Shown here: positions 1 to 9,386 of the stretch, piece after piece
How the letters are laid out: each line of letters opens with the position of its first letter
Position numbering within the stretch: position 1 is the first letter of the stretch
Assembly: GCA_036940085.1 (NCBI GenBank)
Contig: JALLBK010001048.1
Span: 1 to 16,813 of the forward strand
Source of the DNA: Discostella pseudostelligera
Lineage: Eukaryota; Bacillariophyta; Thalassiosirophyceae; Thalassiosirales; Thalassiosiraceae
Length of the DNA stretch: 16,813 nucleotides
Direction of reading: 5' to 3'
Notes under the pieces: model-generated
The model's input: only the letters and a program-made list of their open reading frames with translations
Databases searched by the model: none
What the model was told of the DNA's origin: nothing
Program-made: the position numbers and the translations under genes

Positions 1-39
1 TCGTCGTCGTCATTGTAGCGAAGCGTCAAGAGCAGCATA
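1..39 (+). other. 5' leader of RAD50 (partial)
   Basis: Short stretch before the RAD50 start codon. It begins with a few TCG/CGT triplets, a simple repeat seen at several places in this window. The window edge cuts the upstream region, so the promoter is not visible. Confidence 0.4.
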
Positions 40-3000
40 ATGGCATCGATCGAGAAACTATCAATACGCGGAATTCGCTCCTTCTCCCCCAATGACGAGG
101 AGCAAGTCATTCAGTTCTGGTAAGTGAGAGAGAAATAGTTCTGAGTTCTTAACAATGCGTTCAATTACTTTCAGCCGGGTGTCATCATATTTTCTCACTA
201 TACGTCTCCGTGCATGTACTTTTCTCTCTGCAACTCTGCAACCCATTTTACCACTCAATATTATCTCTTCAAGTCTGCCCCTAACCATAATCGTCGGTGC
301 CAATGGTTGTGGCAAAACCACCATCATCGAATCACTCAAATATGTCATTACTGGCTCCCTACCCCCGGGCGTCAAATCGGGCCAAAGCTTTGTTCATGAT
401 CCACGTTCCATCGGTCAAAGCAGTGTCAAAGCCAACATTAAACTTCGCTTCAACAATACCGAAGGATCATCGATGGTGGTTGTCCGATCCATGGAAGTGG
501 CACAAAAGAAAACGACTGCCACCTTCAAGGCACTGGATGGGACTATCCGCACTGTCAATCGAGATACAGGCGAACGAGTCACCCTCTCCCACAAATGTAC
601 CGAATTGGACAAATCCCTACCCATATACTTGGGTGTGTCCAAACCAATATTGGAACATGTCATGTTTTGCCATCAAGAAGACTCGTCCTGGCCACTGAGA
701 GAGGGTGCCGAATTAAAGAAACGATTTGATGACATCTTTGACTCAACGAGATTTGCCAAGGCATTGGATGCTATCAAGGCGGAACGAAAGACATACGCGT
801 CATTGGCGAAGGATTTGAAGGCCGAGTTGGAGGGATTGAATAGTCATAAATTCGCTGCTTGTGGATTTCGTGAAGAGTTGGAGGAGTGCAAGGTAAGTGT
901 CAAGTGTCAACTCAATTCGTTTTGCTGTGCATCGTCATTCATCATCGTTCGAACGCCGCCTCATCAATTGCAACACTTGATTGCTCACTCTCTCAAATTG
1001 ACACAGGATAAGATATCCGGCCTCGACGATGAAATCAAGGCCGCCAAAGCCGATATCGAAAAAGAAGAAGTCATCATGCGCGAGGCCCATACCATTCTCG
1101 AAAAAGTCGAAGGTCTCGATATGGAATTGAAGGAAAAGTCGGCTGATCTTGAAACACAAATTGCCGTATGTGACAAACAACGAGAACTATTGGGTAAGGA
1201 TGATTTAACGGAGAAGAATTCGTATCAGGATCTGGTGGCAATGCTGCGTGAGTTGCAGAGTGGGTCTGGTGATGGGGGACGAGGAGGAGGGTATGGGAAT
1301 GAGGCAATGAAATTGTTAGAGAATAAGGGAAGGGAATATGCGGATATTGAACGAGAGGTGGAGAGATTACGAGGNTGGATTGAAGGGTTGACACATGGTT
1401 CATTGCTAACACACCGAGCTTATTCTCTCGAGCAGTGTTCTACGTGAGCGCTTCAAGAATATGGAAGAAATTCATAGGAAGCACAACATTCAACTTGACG
1501 ACAGCCTGAGCCAGGATGATGCCGACACCTTCACTCAGGGCACATCTGTCTCTCGCATGTCGTTCGGTACTACCTTCACTTCGGCTACGTCCAACACACA
1601 TGCGATTACAAGAGAAGATATGGATGCATTTCAACGAGCATTGGATGCTAAGAATTCGGACCTAACGTATGAGTTTGAGAATGCGAAGAAGAAACACCGA
1701 AGTGAGGAGGATGAGATGCAGCGGGAGATTGCGGAGTTGCAGGCTAAGAAGGCAACGATTGATAATGGTGAGATATCGTTTTTCGTCGTAGCTGATAACA
1801 TGATTTTGTGTGTCTCCTTGCTCATCTAATATTCGCCACCACCATATTATTCATCACCATCACCATCACTAATATCAGAACTTCAACGGAATAAGACTGC
1901 GAAGAGTCAGGCCAGTAACGAACTCAGACAAATTAGTAGTTTATCCTCCAGTCTCTCCCGAGTTCGCAAGGGTGATGTCGACGATGCGAAACGCCAAGCG
2001 TATGAGCTGTCCAAGAGTCGAGATGCGATGAACAACAATCCTCGTCGTGAAGAAATAACAAAGGAAATTCGAGTCTTAGAGGACAGATTGAAGTCTTTGT
2101 CGGCAACTATTGAGGTTGACACGAAGATTCGTGACCAGCTTCGATTGAGATCTACGGAACAAAACGAAATTGACATGTTGGATAGGCAGGTTGCACAGGA
2201 ATATGACATCTTGACCGAGTCATTACGAGATAATTCGTACTTGATTTCATCGCATTGTGAACCCCCCCGAGTTACAAGGGACGATCCGATTGCGCCCGTG
2301 GAGGTACTGGTAAATAATGTGCGGAACAAATTGATTGTTGCTCAACGGGATGTTGATCGATCTATCTCCAGTATGGGAGAGATTCAGAAGAGGGTGTCTG
2401 AGAAGAAGGCGTTGCTTGGGAATCATAGACAACGATGGTAGGGCAGTCATTTTATGCATGAACGTTGTTCCATGTCAACGCATGCTGACACTCACCGACT
2501 TCCACATTCACTCTGCCAGCAACGTGCTTCTAAACAGGAAAGCCACATTACTCGAGGCCGATGGAGGCGTCCAAAAGGTCCGCAGCGTCATCCGCGCCCT
2601 GTTGCGTATGGACAAGGATAAAATTGAACCGAACCAGCTCACAGAAGACACAAAGCCATCCGACGTTCTAAAGTACATTGCCGATCAGATCGAATCTGCT
2701 CAAAAGCATGAGGAGAGGCCAGAGCAGATTGAGAAGGTAATAAAGAGATTGAAGAAGTTGGTTAGGAACGACAATGTAAGTATCGAACAAGTCTTGCTAC
2801 AGTTCCTCCTCGATGGATCCTAACTTCGTCTCGCCCCCAATTTTGCAATAAAATCAGTCCACTCCATACTGTCCATGCTGCACAAGAGTATTCCAGAATG
2901 AGGATGAGTTGGTCAGTGTTAATTGTGAGGTAGTGGTCTCACAACATTATCAACTTCTCACTTCTCGCTGTACTCGTCCATTACAAAGCACGCGTTTGGT

Positions 3001-5450
3001 GTGAAAATGAATGAACTTGCGGACCCCGACGTTTCAGAGTTGCATCAACTGGCTAGCAAGAAGTCGCAGAAGGCCAGAGAGGCTCTTGAAAAGTATGAAA
3101 GCTTTCGAGGCACTATTTCTGAACATATGGGAAGTGTCTTGGAGTATAACACTGTGATGGAAGATCTGAAGACCGTCGAGGCCATGATTCGCGATGCAGA
3201 AGAGGAGGGACATGGCTCATTGAAGGAATCTGAATCTCAGTTGATCCAAGAGGAGACTAATTTGTCGGAGAAGAAAGAACTTGTGACAGAGTTGCAATCG
3301 CTCATGACTTTGGTAAGTGTTGAGAATTGATGAGAAGTTGTACTGTTAATAACACGGTGATCATAACTGCGATTGTTATTCGTCGCGACCTTCAGGTCAG
3401 TGGCATCCAGGATACTGCAAAGCGCGTTTGGGAAAAGATGGGAACTGTCAAGGAAAAGAAGGCGAAACTGAAGTATCAATGTGAGTGTAACGGAGCGAGG
3501 TGTTTTGGTTCAGTCTGAATCGTTAACCGATTTCTCAATACGATTTGCGGCAAATTGCCTTCTTGCAGTTATGGGCAACGTGGATGACCCACGAGACTTG
3601 AAGACTGTTGAAAAGGATCTCTCGAAGAGCTCGGACCAAAAGGAAGCAGCGTACACTGAAATAAACAAATTGAATAACGAGCAGAAATCCCTCAATGAAC
3701 AAATCAGCCGCATCACGAATCAAGCGGCTACTGCGGAAAGGACTGCAAGGGAAAAAGAGGATGCATTCAATCGCGACCAAGAGTCAACGAAGAGAAAGGA
3801 TGAGTTGAACGAGGAGCTACAAAGGTTACTGGATCAGGATAAAGAACTCGAAAAGCAGGTAAGAATGCGAATGTACAACCCAGCTTGCATGATCTTTCAA
3901 CAAACTGATATTTGTTGTTCCTCCATTTTGTAGATTGCACCACTGCGTACGCAACTCCTACAGAAGGAATCCGATAGAGATCGCATTCGTGATGCCAATG
4001 CTCAGGAGGATGGAATGCTGAGTGATCGCTTGAAAGATTTTGAACGAGATATGGACAAGTTGAAAGGTAGGCACGCACTTTCCAGTGTGTGCTTCATTTC
4101 ACGTTGACTCGAAATTATCTTACTTCATACTTTTCCCTTTGCCAGATGTCAATGAAAAGATTCGCCAATATGAACGTTCCAACAAGGAGGGCGAGATTGA
4201 AGAAGTAGACCAAGCTCTTCGTCAGAACGCTCGAGACATTCGTGGCAGAGAAGAAAGGCTCGTTGCGATGAAACCGGAGATAGACAACTTGAAGAAGCAA
4301 GTGGAAGATGGGTAAGCGATATATTGTATCACTGTAAGAGAAGTTCATCGTCCAAAAGGTGGAATTCATTTATTCATTTTCATTGGTTAGGGAACGTCGT
4401 AAGAAAATAATTCAAGACAACATCGATCTCCTCAAAGTCGAAAGCAATATCAACAAACTCCGCAAAGGCATCGACAAATTTCAGTCTGAGCTCGATGCCA
4501 TGAATGCAGAATCTGTTCGAAATAAGTACAATATTGCGCTGAGCAACAGTCGACAGCACACTAACAAAATCGAGAGGTACAATGGTAGGATGCAAGGTCT
4601 GGCCGAACAAAAGCGAAATCTGAAAAAGAAGCTCAATGAACCCGAGTACAAGGGTGTGGATGAACGTCAACGTATGAAGATGATTGAACACGAGACGACC
4701 AACATCGTTGTCTCAGACTTGGATATCTATTACAACTCTCTCGACAAAGCCCTCCTCAATTATCATGGAATGAAAATCAATGACATCAATAAGATCATCA
4801 GGGAGCTGTGGTCGCTGACATACAAGGGTGGAGGTACGTGAGGTTGCCTTATCGCCTCTGTCGGATCGCATAATTTTCCTCGTTACTAACGGAAGCCTTC
4901 GTGCTTGTTAGACATCACCAACATTGAAATCCAAAGTGGTCAAGACAGCGCATCACGTGCGAACCGTTCCTACAACTATCGAATTGTCATGTCAAAGGGC
5001 AACACACAAATGGACATGAGAGGTAAGAAATGGCTTTACTCTGACTGTCTTCGTCCNCTTTCTCTGGGCATATATATTTACTTGTCGCTTCCACCTTCTC
5101 AGGGCCAACGCGTTCTGGCTAGCATCGTCATTCGACTTGCCCTTGCCGAAACCTTTTGCCTCAACTGCGGAGTGATGGCACTCGATGAACCAACGACGAA
5201 TTTGGATCACGAAAACAAGTCTGGCCTCGCCAAGGCATTGGCTCAAATCATTGCTTCACGTTCGTCGCAATCCAACTTTCAGCTAGTGGTGATTACTCAC
5301 GATGAGGACTTTACGGTACTGATGAAACATGAGCTGGCTGCATTGTCTGGATTCTCGGTACCAGAGAAGTATTTCCAGGTGTCGCGAGAGGAGGGCCACG
5401 ATGGTCGATTCTATTCCAAGATAAAGGCGGTCAATTGGGATGATTTGTAA
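40..5450 (+). CDS. RAD50: DNA repair protein RAD50 (SMC-like ATPase of the MRN complex), 15 inferred exons
   Basis: RAD50 partners MRE11 and NBS1 in double-strand-break sensing, end tethering and ATM activation. Inferred exons: 40-119, 274-892, 1007-1374, 1436-1767, 1879-2437, 2538-2775, 2858-2911, 2989-3312, 3396-3480, 3569-3858, 3934-4066, 4146-4311, 4391-4833, 4912-5022, 5103-5450. Splice phases agree at every junction except the last. Visible in order: N-terminal [12 protein letters not shown], Walker [10 protein letters not shown] (residues 35-43), Q-loop [11 protein letters not shown] (Gln 161), long coiled coil, zinc hook CPCC at about 737-740 on its own 54-nt exon, second coiled coil, YNYRIVM, Walker B/D-loop [10 protein letters not shown] (about 5179-5208) and H-loop VITHDEDF (His codon 5298-5300). 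Length would be about 1,387 aa against 1,312 for human. Oddities: N at 1375 on an exon end, N at 5057, and loss of about 14 coding bases from the ABC signature region between the last two exons. Exon 7 could instead end at 2929. Confidence 0.96.
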
Positions 5451-5576
5451 AACCTGTACCCTGCACACTCATCACCGCACATCTCCTGGTAAGGGTTCGG
5501 TTAAGTCTGACGATATGCAAATGATGACATGTACGTTGAGACAAATACATAATTGAAACACATCACTCCAGATGTA

Positions 5577-6623
5577 TTATTCCATTTGCATTATTGCAAA
5601 ATGTCTTGCCAACATCATATTTTGATCACCAGGAGGAGGTCCAATGTCCCAATACCCCATTCTAGTGTTGGCCAACACCGTCCCGCCCACGCCGACTTTT
5701 CCCAAGGCGATTCCCTGCACTTCATCCGCACAATTTCCAGAGGATAATGCTTGCCTGTATAAATCATTCCATTGCTGCATGGCATCAATTCGCCATTTTA
5801 AATCATCATTTGCTCGATTGTTGTTGCTGTTGTTGAGTGAAATGCCTTCAATATTATCAATAACTGGACTATACGTTGCTGACCGCTCATTCTGCAAAGG
5901 TCCCAATCTCAATGACGAAGGATCATATCCCACAGTGACATGTGGATCAAACCCCTCCAAAACATTTGGACTACCATATTCTCGACATCGATAGATGGAT
6001 GCACTACGTGATGGTTCTGGTAATTCTGCCACCCAATTGGGTACGACGACGGGATGTCGTAGGTAGGACTTCATGTACTGGAGTATTGTGTCCGAGAGGG
6101 TTTGGAGACATGGATTTTTGGCAATTGGGAGCATGGTATATGCACCATTAATAATGTAGTAGGTATCGGGTGCATCGTTGGACGAGTAGGTGATGGTACA
6201 TTCCATACTGGTTGAGAGAATTATTTCTGTAAAGTTGATGGAGGAGATTTCGCTGATGAATGCTGTCACTTTCGTGTCATTGAGTGGAAGTGCACCAGCC
6301 TCATTGTTATTGGATCCACTAATTTCTGATACCTCCAAATCAAAATCGGCGAGGTAGAGAGTGATATGAGGAGTGTGCAATGAAAATAGATTCACTTCCT
6401 CGGTTGGCATTGGCATGTCGTCGTCGTCCGCCGCCGTCGTCCCACCGCCAAATGTCCGACGACTCGCCTGTCGCAATAACCGATTGGCAAGAAGCGCATG
6501 ATATTTGAGACACCCGTCGGGCAATGGAATGTGAATGTCAAGATGAATGGATTGGCATGGTAGGAGTGGGAGCAGAAGCAGCGATATTACCAACGGCGTC
6601 GCCATTGTCAGTGCCTTTGCCAT
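5577..6623 (-). CDS. Secretory-pathway 2H phosphoesterase-like (LigT/cyclic phosphodiesterase fold) protein
   Basis: 348 aa, no intron seen. Residues 1 to about 25 form a signal peptide: a Leu-rich core (LVISLLLLPLLP) then CQS. Two H-x-T motifs, PHITLY (His 86, Thr 88) and DPHVTVGYD (His 228, Thr 230), lie about 140 residues apart. This is the hallmark of the 2H phosphoesterase superfamily, whose paired His-Thr residues line one cleft and act on 2',3'-cyclic phosphates or 2'-5' bonds. N-glycosylation sequons (NDT 115, NFT 130) fit passage through the ER. The substrate cannot be told. The gene converges on RAD50 with 126 bp between stop codons and diverges from the protease gene with 280 bp between starts. 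Start chosen as the first Met before the hydrophobic segment; Met 7 is an alternative. Confidence 0.7.
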   Translation of the reverse strand: MAKALTMATPLVISLLLLPLLPCQSIHLDIHIPLPDGCLKYHALLANRLLRQASRRTFGGGTTAADDDDMPMPTEEVNLFSLHTPHITLYLADFDLEVSEISGSNNNEAGALPLNDTKVTAFISEISSINFTEIILSTSMECTITYSSNDAPDTYYIINGAYTMLPIAKNPCLQTLSDTILQYMKSYLRHPVVVPNWVAELPEPSRSASIYRCREYGSPNVLEGFDPHVTVGYDPSSLRLGPLQNERSATYSPVIDNIEGISLNNSNNNRANDDLKWRIDAMQQWNDLYRQALSSGNCADEVQGIALGKVGVGGTVLANTRMGYWDIGPPPGDQNMMLARHFAIMQME

Positions 6624-6903
6624 TGACCGTTGAATTGAAATGAAAGAATTGTTGTTGTAGCATCATAATCAATTATCACCACCGACAAAAAAAATTAATC
6701 AGCCCAACCATGAACGCCGCCGAAGCTCCCTATCCTCCCTTCATCACCTCATTTTTGGCGCCAAACCAGAATTTCGGCGGGAAGGTGAAATTCTGTGTCT
6801 GTGCGCCGAACTTCACTTCACTTCCCGGACGACGTCGTCGTCAATAATTATTCAAAGGCTGCTCTGGCAAAAGCTCAACGATGGTGCCATTTCATTCTCT
6901 TTC
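6624..6903. promoter_or_regulatory. Divergent promoter region between the 2H phosphoesterase and aspartic protease genes
   Basis: This 280-bp space separates two start codons pointing apart. It holds a perfect palindrome TTTGGCGCCAAA at 6754-6765, a GGCGGGAA core at 6776-6783 flanked by inverted GAATTTC (6769-6775) and GAAATTC (6786-6792), and the palindrome GACGACGTCGTC at 6828-6839, which contains an ACGT core of the type bound by bZIP proteins. Transcription starts were not located. Confidence 0.5.
6754..6765. promoter_or_regulatory. Palindromic E2F-type site (TTTGGCGCCAAA)
   Basis: Each strand reads TTTGGCGC, matching the conserved E2F/DP consensus TTTSSCGC, so the site is two overlapping E2F sites. 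It lies 150 bp upstream of the protease start and 130 bp upstream of the phosphoesterase start. Binding is inferred from the consensus only. Confidence 0.5.
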
Positions 6904-8265
6904 ATGGCAATGATGATTCTCTTGGCATGTCTCATCCTCATCATCGCACCGCTTTCGGAGTGCTTCCTTCCAACAACACCAGCACCATATCGAGGGAGGG
7001 ATCATTTGATATGTGTTTTTGGAGAGACGACGGACAATGACGCCGGCAATAATAACAATGGCAACCAATGCCAGTTTGATCTATTAGATGAGAAGGCGAC
7101 GAAAATAATATCATCGACAAGTCGAAGAATGATTTTGCAAACAATGGCAATGGCCGTGATCCCCTCTGCCGCCGCCGCCGCCACCACCACCACCGCTGCT
7201 GCACCGCTTGCTCTTCCCGATGATGCAACAACTTATTCTTCACTTGTCGACGCTGCCACAGACACATTATCTGCTACTGCTACCGATCAAATAATCGTCC
7301 CTCTCGAATACCAACCAGATCTCAGCGCCTACGTCATCCACTACTATCTTTTTGGTGAGCGATTTACCGCCATTGTCGATAGCGGCAGTCCTTTTTTGAC
7401 TGTCCCCTCCACATGCAAACAATGGGGATGTTATCGTCCGGAATTAACCTACGAAAGTGGATATTCCAACACTATCGAAGGATTTGATAATAGTGAAGGA
7501 CCGGTGGTATGGCGTAAGGCTGAATTTGCTTTTGATTCCAATATAGTCTTTCCAGGAACATTAACCTTTGGTGTCTTGGGTCAAGACTTGCTCGATGGAC
7601 CGGGTGGTGTCTTCTTTGGCTTGGTCAAAGAGACTGATTCATGGATACGACCATCCTTCTTGGGTCAGACGGGATATAATAGTTTCAAGGTGGATTTACG
7701 ACATCAATCTCCTCAATTGGTACTGTCGAAACAATCCATGATTACGGATGATGATTATGTCCCATTAGTCCGAGATTTGCATGCACGCTACAAGGATCCG
7801 GTGGTGCATTACACAGCCACACCCACACGATTTGTAGTGAATGGCCTTGAACTCAAATTAGATCCTCGAACACCCACCTACGTTATATTCGATACTGGCT
7901 TGACCGGCATGGCAGTGTCGGAGAAACTATTCGATGGACGGAATTTACAGGCACGCAAAAATAGAGAGAAGTCGCTTTGGGGACAAGTCAATGTAGCATT
8001 TGAAACGCATGCGGGAAATGTCATTGAATTGTCCGCCGCCAAACCAATTACCACCCCGTTGTCGGGGAAAGATTCTCCGTGGACACGTGTTAAGGGAAAT
8101 CTCATTGTGCTAGGATTGGCATTTTTGGATGGTACGGCCATGACTATTGATATTGATGATGGCAAGTTGCAGTTTACAAGAGACCGCCGATTAGAAGACC
8201 TATCATCTATGCCATCCCACCCGACACAATTTTCTATGCAAGGAGGAGCATCGATTATTTCATAA
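6904..8265 (+). CDS. Pepsin-like (A1 family) aspartic protease with predicted plastid/thylakoid-lumen leader
   Basis: 453 aa, no intron seen. The two catalytic motifs of a bilobed aspartic protease are present: AIVDSGSPFLTVP (Asp 159, DSGS in place of the usual DTGS) and YVIFDTGLTGMAVS (Asp 330), 171 residues apart as expected for two lobes. The leader looks three-part: a hydrophobic signal peptide (1-20) followed by Phe 21 (SEC|FLPTTPAP), resembling the diatom ASAFAP plastid motif; a transit-like stretch; then a twin-arginine segment SRRMILQTMAMA with an Ala run (RR at 74-75), like a Tat signal for the thylakoid lumen. Residues 88-110 are an Ala/Thr tract. Location is inference; the fold call is firm. 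Activity is uncertain because the second motif DTGLTG departs from the common DTG/DSG-T-S/T form. Its 3' end is 11 bp from the stop of the convergent B12D gene. Confidence 0.82.
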   Translation: MAMMILLACLILIIAPLSECFLPTTPAPYRGRDHLICVFGETTDNDAGNNNNGNQCQFDLLDEKATKIISSTSRRMILQTMAMAVIPSAAAAATTTTAAAPLALPDDATTYSSLVDAATDTLSATATDQIIVPLEYQPDLSAYVIHYYLFGERFTAIVDSGSPFLTVPSTCKQWGCYRPELTYESGYSNTIEGFDNSEGPVVWRKAEFAFDSNIVFPGTLTFGVLGQDLLDGPGGVFFGLVKETDSWIRPSFLGQTGYNSFKVDLRHQSPQLVLSKQSMITDDDYVPLVRDLHARYKDPVVHYTATPTRFVVNGLELKLDPRTPTYVIFDTGLTGMAVSEKLFDGRNLQARKNREKSLWGQVNVAFETHAGNVIELSAAKPITTPLSGKDSPWTRVKGNLIVLGLAFLDGTAMTIDIDDGKLQFTRDRRLEDLSSMPSHPTQFSMQGGASIIS

Positions 8266-8276
8266 ATTCCATTTAC

Positions 8277-8996
8277 TCACTCCCAAGTGCGAACCAACTG
8301 CTGACGCCTACCAAAGGTAATCCTCACATCAGGATTCTTAAGAGCACAATACGCAATGAACGATCCAGCAAAGACTACTGCACCCGAAAGCACAACAATG
8401 ACGGGATAGGCACCAGGATCCGATAGCCAAATATTGTTGCGTAGTTGATCCATGTTGGTGGGGAATCCAGTGTAAAGGTGAGCACGGGATTCTTTGGCCA
8501 TGGTCCGGCGTTGTGTGGTGGTGACAGCGGCAGACCGAGCCCTGTGATTGTGTGTAGGAAACAAGAGTAAAGACAACCAATATTTTGAGAATGAGATTAA
8601 AAATCAGCATCAAGGTAATCGGAAGCGATTCATTGTTGCGTAGAAAGAAGTAGAAAAGATGCTGGGTGGTTGGTGATTTCTTCTGTACTTCATCATAACT
8701 GCAACTGCAGAGTTCAATGATAATTGTGATGCATTGCAAAGGGTATCGTTTTTTTTCTTTCAAGAGACCATTGCCATTTCCAATATTCAAACCTCTTGAC
8801 GAATCTGAATTCATCTTTGTCTACCTCTTTCTCAACGGCATCGTCGACCTCTCTCCCGGCATCGACCGTCGTCATATCATTGTTCCACCACACCAAATCT
8901 CTTCCACCGCAACTCTGAATATTTGAGGTATGTTGTCTCTACCATCATCGCTTACCTGGGAAGGACGGTCATGGCGGTGCGGGCAAAGGCATTCAT
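8277..8996 (-). CDS. B12D/MLRQ (NDUFA4-like) family small mitochondrial membrane protein, two exons
   Basis: Inferred exons on the minus strand: 8996-8956 and 8541-8277, giving 101 aa with intron 8955-8542 (414 bp; donor GTAAG, acceptor CACAG). Exon 1 encodes MNAFARTAMTVLP plus two bases, and the junction codon AGG keeps frame. The N-terminus has several Arg/Ala/Thr residues and no acidic ones up to about residue 30, like a mitochondrial presequence. The C-terminal 50 residues match the B12D/MLRQ pattern: W52, an Asp-Pro-x-x-Tyr-Pro stretch, one membrane span (about 59-80), then NPDVRI and an Arg-rich tail. Relatives are accessory proteins of respiratory complexes I or IV, and in plants B12D is linked to mitochondrial electron transport. 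An unspliced reading starting at 8576 would begin inside the intron and is less likely. A further small exon in the long intron is possible. Confidence 0.78.
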
Positions 8997-9386
8997 GGTT
9001 CGAGGAGGAGGAAGAATCAAATTCCGCTGGGATGCAAATGCCGAGAAGTTGCGTGGTTAATGCTTAAGTACGTGGCTTCTCCTTCTCGAGAAAGCTTCGG
9101 AGGAAGATTCGACGTGGTTTTGTCTCCCTCCTTCGGGAACAAAGAGGAACAATGGTGCAGATGGACCGCCTGTCTGTCTTTCACCTCAAACCGTTCCGCT
9201 CAAATCGGCATTGCATTGCATGCGTTGTTATTGGTGCAGAGGTGTCCAACAACAAGACAAACAACTAAAATGAGAGGGTGATGGAAAATATGCAAATATC
9301 AGGTTTAGAGTTTTGAAGATTGAAGATTGATGCAGCTTTGCCCATCGTTACGTTTCGTCATTTTCCAGTCTATCGCATGACGAATC
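8997..9386. other. Intergenic: 5' flank of B12D gene and 3' flank of She9-like gene
   Basis: 390 bp with no convincing gene. Open frames here are short, lack family features and do not join the neighbours. It should contain the promoter of the B12D-like gene (minus strand). A small direct repeat GAAGATT-GAAGATT lies near 9316-9330. I see no E2F-type core or other strong motif. Confidence 0.5.

Noticed and set aside
1850..1872. CATCACCATCACCATC-like runs (also near 10999)
   Set aside because: Short low-complexity stretches, one inside a RAD50 intron and one in a 5' flank; too short and imperfect to be a functional array or CRISPR.
5644..6151. Plus-strand ORFs opposite the 2H phosphoesterase gene
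   Set aside because: They are antisense shadows; only the minus frame has a signal peptide and conserved motifs.
8338..8814. 158-codon minus-strand ORF over the B12D gene
   Set aside because: It runs through the proposed intron in another frame and has no recognisable domain; the B12D frame is clearly conserved.
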